Shown piece after piece: positions 23,026 to 25,775 of a stretch of 25,775 nt of DNA. The number at the start of each line of letters is the position of its first letter. Position 1 is the stretch's first letter. The DNA lies in the NCBI GenBank assembly GCA_031255035.1, contig JAIRTI010000038.1, positions 1-25,775 of the forward strand, in the 5' to 3' direction. Origin of the DNA: Desulfovibrio sp. (GTDB taxonomy: Bacteria; Desulfobacterota; Desulfovibrionia; Desulfovibrionales; Desulfovibrionaceae). The position numbers and the translations under genes were made by a program. Under the pieces are notes generated by a model that was given only the letters and a program-made list of their open reading frames with translations, did not search any database and was not told the origin of the DNA.

Positions 23026-25593
23026 ATGACGCGATCTTTTGACTTAGACAGCCCCTCCGTTCCCGCCATCAGCCGGGAGAACGCGCCCGACGCCCTTTCC
23101 CAACAAGGGAAGGACGGCGCTTCCGAGGCCGAAAGCAAGCCGGATCTGCCAGGCCGCCTTCCGGTTCTGCCTGTGCGGGATGTGGTTATCTTCAACTATA
23201 CCATTCTTCCTTTGTTCGTGGGAAGAGACGCCTCGGTGCAGGCCGTTGAAGCCGCCCTGCAAAGCAACCGCTATCTGCTCATCCTCACCCAGAAAGACGA
23301 GCAGGTTGACAAGCCCGCCCCGGCGGATCTGCACAGCATCGGCACGGTCGTCATGATCATGCGCATGCTCAAACTCCCTGACGGACGGCTGAAACTTCTT
23401 GTCCAGGGCGTCAGCCGGGCGCGCGCGCTGTCCGTGACCGACAACAAACCCTACCTTGAAGCGGAGATAAAAGCCCTGCCCGAACAGGAGCAACTGCCGC
23501 AAAGCGTTGCCGTTGAAGCTCTGATGCGCGCCGCCAGAGAGCAGTCGGAACGCATCCTGACCCTGCGCGGCATGGTCTCGCCGGACGTCATCAATGTTCT
23601 CGGCAGCATCGAGCATCCGGGCAGACTGGCGGACCTCATCGCCTCAAACCTCAGAATGAAGCTGACCGAAGCCCAGGAACTGCTGGAATGCCTTGACCCT
23701 GTGGAACGCCTGAAGATGGTCAACGAACTGCTGACCAAGGAGGCCGAAGTCGCCTCCATGCAGGCCCACATCCAGGAAACCGCCCGCGAGGGCATGGACA
23801 AGGCCCAGCGGGACTACTATCTGCGCGAACAGCTCAAGGCCATCCGCAAGGAACTGGGCGAAGGCGCTTCCGACGACGACGACGAAATCGCCGAACTCGC
23901 CGCGGCCCTGGAAAAGGCCAAGCTCCCGCCCGAAGCGCAAAAAGAGGCGGACAAGCAGCTCAAGCGCCTTTCCTCAATGCATGCGGAATCCTCCGAGGCC
24001 GGCGTCCTGCGCGGCTATCTTGAATGGCTTTCCGAATTGCCCTGGGCCAGGCTGTCGCGCGACCGCCTTGACATCATCAAGGCCAAAAAGATTCTGGATG
24101 AAGACCACTACGGCCTTGAAAAGGTCAAGGATCGCATTCTCGAATTCCTTTCCGTGCGCAAGCTCAACCCGAAATCCAAGAGCCCGATCCTGTGCTTTGT
24201 CGGCCCTCCGGGCGTGGGCAAAACCTCTTTGGGCCGCTCCATCGCGCGCTCCATGGGGCGGCAGTTCCAACGGATGTCCCTGGGCGGCATGCGCGACGAA
24301 GCGGAAATACGCGGGCACCGGCGCACCTACGTCGGCGCCCTGCCCGGCCGCGTCATCCAGAGCCTGAAACAGGCCGGAACCCGCAACCCGGTGATCATGC
24401 TGGATGAAGTGGATAAAATAGGCTCCGACTTCAGGGGCGACCCGTCCTCCGCCCTGCTGGAGGTTCTGGACCCGGAACAAAACTTCAGCTTCAGCGATCA
24501 CTACCTGAACCTGCCCTTTGATCTCTCGAAGGTCATGTTCATCTGCACGGCCAACCACCTGGAAACCATACCCGGCCCGCTGAAGGACCGTATGGAGATT
24601 ATCAGGATTCCCGGCTACACCATGCAGGAAAAGCTGGGCATCGCCCAACGCTACCTTGTGGACCGCCAGGAAAAGGAAAACGGCTTGAAAAAGAAAGATG
24701 TCGTTTTCAAACCGGGCGTGCTGGAAACCCTGATCCAGGGCTACACCCGCGAAGCCGGGGTGCGCGGCCTGGAACGCGAAATCGGCGCCGTGGCCCGCAA
24801 GCTGGCCAGGAAAAAAGCCGAAGGGACGAAAGCGCCCTTTGTGGTGGACGACGCTTCGCTGAAGGAGTTGCTGGGAGCGCCCCGCTACCTTGACGACGAC
24901 CTGGACAAAACCCCGGTCCCCGGTCTGGCCGTTGGTCTGGCCTGGACGCCTCACGGCGGCGAGGTTCTGAACGTGGAAGTCTCGACCATGCAGGGCAAAG
25001 GCGGCGTCACCCTCACCGGACAGCTCGGCGAGGTCATGAAGGAAAGCGCCCAGGCGGCGGTCAGTTACGCCCGCAGCCATGCGCGGGAACTCGGCATCGA
25101 CCCGGAATTCAACAGCAAGCTGGATGTCCATGTGCACGTGCCCGCCGGCGCCACCCCCAAGGACGGCCCCTCGGCCGGCGTCACCCTGGCCACAGCCCTG
25201 GTGTCGGCCCTGAGCGGAAAAGTGGTGCGCGACAGCCTGTGCATGACCGGCGAAATCACCCTGCGCGGCCGGGTGCTGCCCGTGGGCGGCATCAAGGAAA
25301 AGATTCTGGCCGCGGTGGCGCGCGGGCTCGGCGATGTGATCATCCCCAAACAGAACGAAAAAGACCTTGAGGAGATACCCCAGGACCTGCTCTCCAAGAT
25401 TGCCGTGCACCCGATGGACAACCTGGCCGACGTGATCGCCCTGGCCTTTTCCGAAAAACGCGGGAAAAAGGCTTCGGTCAAGTCTTCCGGAACGCCCGGC
25501 GGAAACACCAAAAACAAATTGCCGCGAAAAAGGCGGAATACGGACGGTGAAAACCGCATGTCCCTGAGCCCCTTTTTGCCCCCGGTCTCCTGA
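23026..25593 (+). CDS. lon: ATP-dependent protease Lon (LonA type)
   Basis: This 855-residue ATP-dependent serine protease degrades misfolded and regulatory proteins in the cytoplasm. The N-terminal substrate domain begins at LPVLPVRDVVIFNYTILPLFVGR (about 45-67). The AAA+ domain has Walker A GPPGVGKT (393-400, Lys399) and Walker B VIMLDEVDK. The protease domain has catalytic Ser716 in KDGPSAGVTL and the dyad lysine Lys759 in GGIKEKIL, 43 residues apart as in E. coli Lon. It is about 70 residues longer than E. coli Lon because of an acidic N-terminal extension (about 40 residues) and a basic Lys/Arg/Ser-rich C-terminal tail that may be poorly ordered. It is the last gene before the fourth repeat copy. 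Confidence 0.97.
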   Translation: MTRSFDLDSPSVPAISRENAPDALSQQGKDGASEAESKPDLPGRLPVLPVRDVVIFNYTILPLFVGRDASVQAVEAALQSNRYLLILTQKDEQVDKPAPADLHSIGTVVMIMRMLKLPDGRLKLLVQGVSRARALSVTDNKPYLEAEIKALPEQEQLPQSVAVEALMRAAREQSERILTLRGMVSPDVINVLGSIEHPGRLADLIASNLRMKLTEAQELLECLDPVERLKMVNELLTKEAEVASMQAHIQETAREGMDKAQRDYYLREQLKAIRKELGEGASDDDDEIAELAAALEKAKLPPEAQKEADKQLKRLSSMHAESSEAGVLRGYLEWLSELPWARLSRDRLDIIKAKKILDEDHYGLEKVKDRILEFLSVRKLNPKSKSPILCFVGPPGVGKTSLGRSIARSMGRQFQRMSLGGMRDEAEIRGHRRTYVGALPGRVIQSLKQAGTRNPVIMLDEVDKIGSDFRGDPSSALLEVLDPEQNFSFSDHYLNLPFDLSKVMFICTANHLETIPGPLKDRMEIIRIPGYTMQEKLGIAQRYLVDRQEKENGLKKKDVVFKPGVLETLIQGYTREAGVRGLEREIGAVARKLARKKAEGTKAPFVVDDASLKELLGAPRYLDDDLDKTPVPGLAVGLAWTPHGGEVLNVEVSTMQGKGGVTLTGQLGEVMKESAQAAVSYARSHARELGIDPEFNSKLDVHVHVPAGATPKDGPSAGVTLATALVSALSGKVVRDSLCMTGEITLRGRVLPVGGIKEKILAAVARGLGDVIIPKQNEKDLEEIPQDLLSKIAVHPMDNLADVIALAFSEKRGKKASVKSSGTPGGNTKNKLPRKRRNTDGENRMSLSPFLPPVS

Positions 25594-25621
25594 CGAAGCA
25601 CAGGAAAGCAAGGATTTGCGG

Positions 25622-25775
25622 CAGCAATTCTAATTTGTCGAAGCCAATTTGATCGCATGTGGGCTCTGCCCACACCCGCCAGGGCCCGGCCGGCCCAGGA
25701 CCCCGCCAATGGGTGACGGGAGTGGTGCCCTGGTGGTACGCGCAGCCCGCACCCAAACTGGGGGGGGCCGGGGGG
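25622..25775 (+). mobile_element. MITE-like structured repeat, copy 4 (cut by the window end)
   Basis: The copy starts CAGCAATTCTAATTTGTCG 28 nt after the lon stop and follows the interior of copies 2 and 3 through the TGTGGGC/GCCCACA hairpin (25658-25674) and the ACCCAAACTG segment to the last base. It is in the same orientation as copies 2 and 3. It could also serve as the 3' transcript end of the lon block, because no separate terminator lies before it. Confidence 0.68.

Noticed and set aside
23974..25611. Long minus-strand open frame opposite lon
   Set aside because: It is composition-driven; the plus strand encodes an intact Lon with all catalytic residues.

Overview
The window looks like a chromosome segment of a sulfate-reducing bacterium of the Desulfovibrionaceae. 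The main reason is a complete hmcABCDEF operon, which encodes the 16-haem high-molecular-weight cytochrome c transmembrane redox complex typical of Desulfovibrio. The GC-rich coding style and the order of the housekeeping genes fit the same group. No rRNA, tRNA or CRISPR array was seen.

Layout. (1) 1-1169: a mosaic non-coding stretch with back-to-back hairpins, a 56-codon relic resembling an integrase N-terminus, a 233-bp MITE-like element with a 9-bp target-site duplication, and an AT-rich leader. (2) 1170-7550: hmcA to hmcF, closed by a 30-bp perfect palindrome. The operon carries periplasmic electrons through NrfD/NarI-like membrane subunits to a cytoplasmic CCG-type Fe-S protein. (3) 7656-12187: an accessory island between two direct copies of the MITE-like repeat. 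It holds a mntA/hepT toxin-antitoxin pair whose HEPN toxin is broken twice. Convergent to it is a six-gene minus-strand operon: a frameshifted tandem-HTH LuxR regulator, two DUF2589 proteins, two small unknown proteins and an N-acetylmuramidase. A 26-bp near-palindrome overlaps the predicted operon promoter. (4) 12349-25593: a dense plus-strand housekeeping block, glyA, dCMP deaminase, ribD, ribE, ribBA, ribH, nusB, leuS, lptE, holA, radC and lon, with many start/stop overlaps. (5) 25622 to the end: a fourth, cut-off copy of the repeat.

How it fits together. The core genes are intact and conventional. The unusual material is in the island: a compact regulator-DUF2589-DUF2589-small-small-muramidase operon that I cannot match to a named system, next to a decaying HEPN/MNT module, both bounded by a short structured element that appears to move or recombine. 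Every open-frame break found in genes of 7.6-25.6 kb lies in this island. Two of the three breaks are repaired by removing one A from an AAAA run, so true decay and an indel error both need to be considered.
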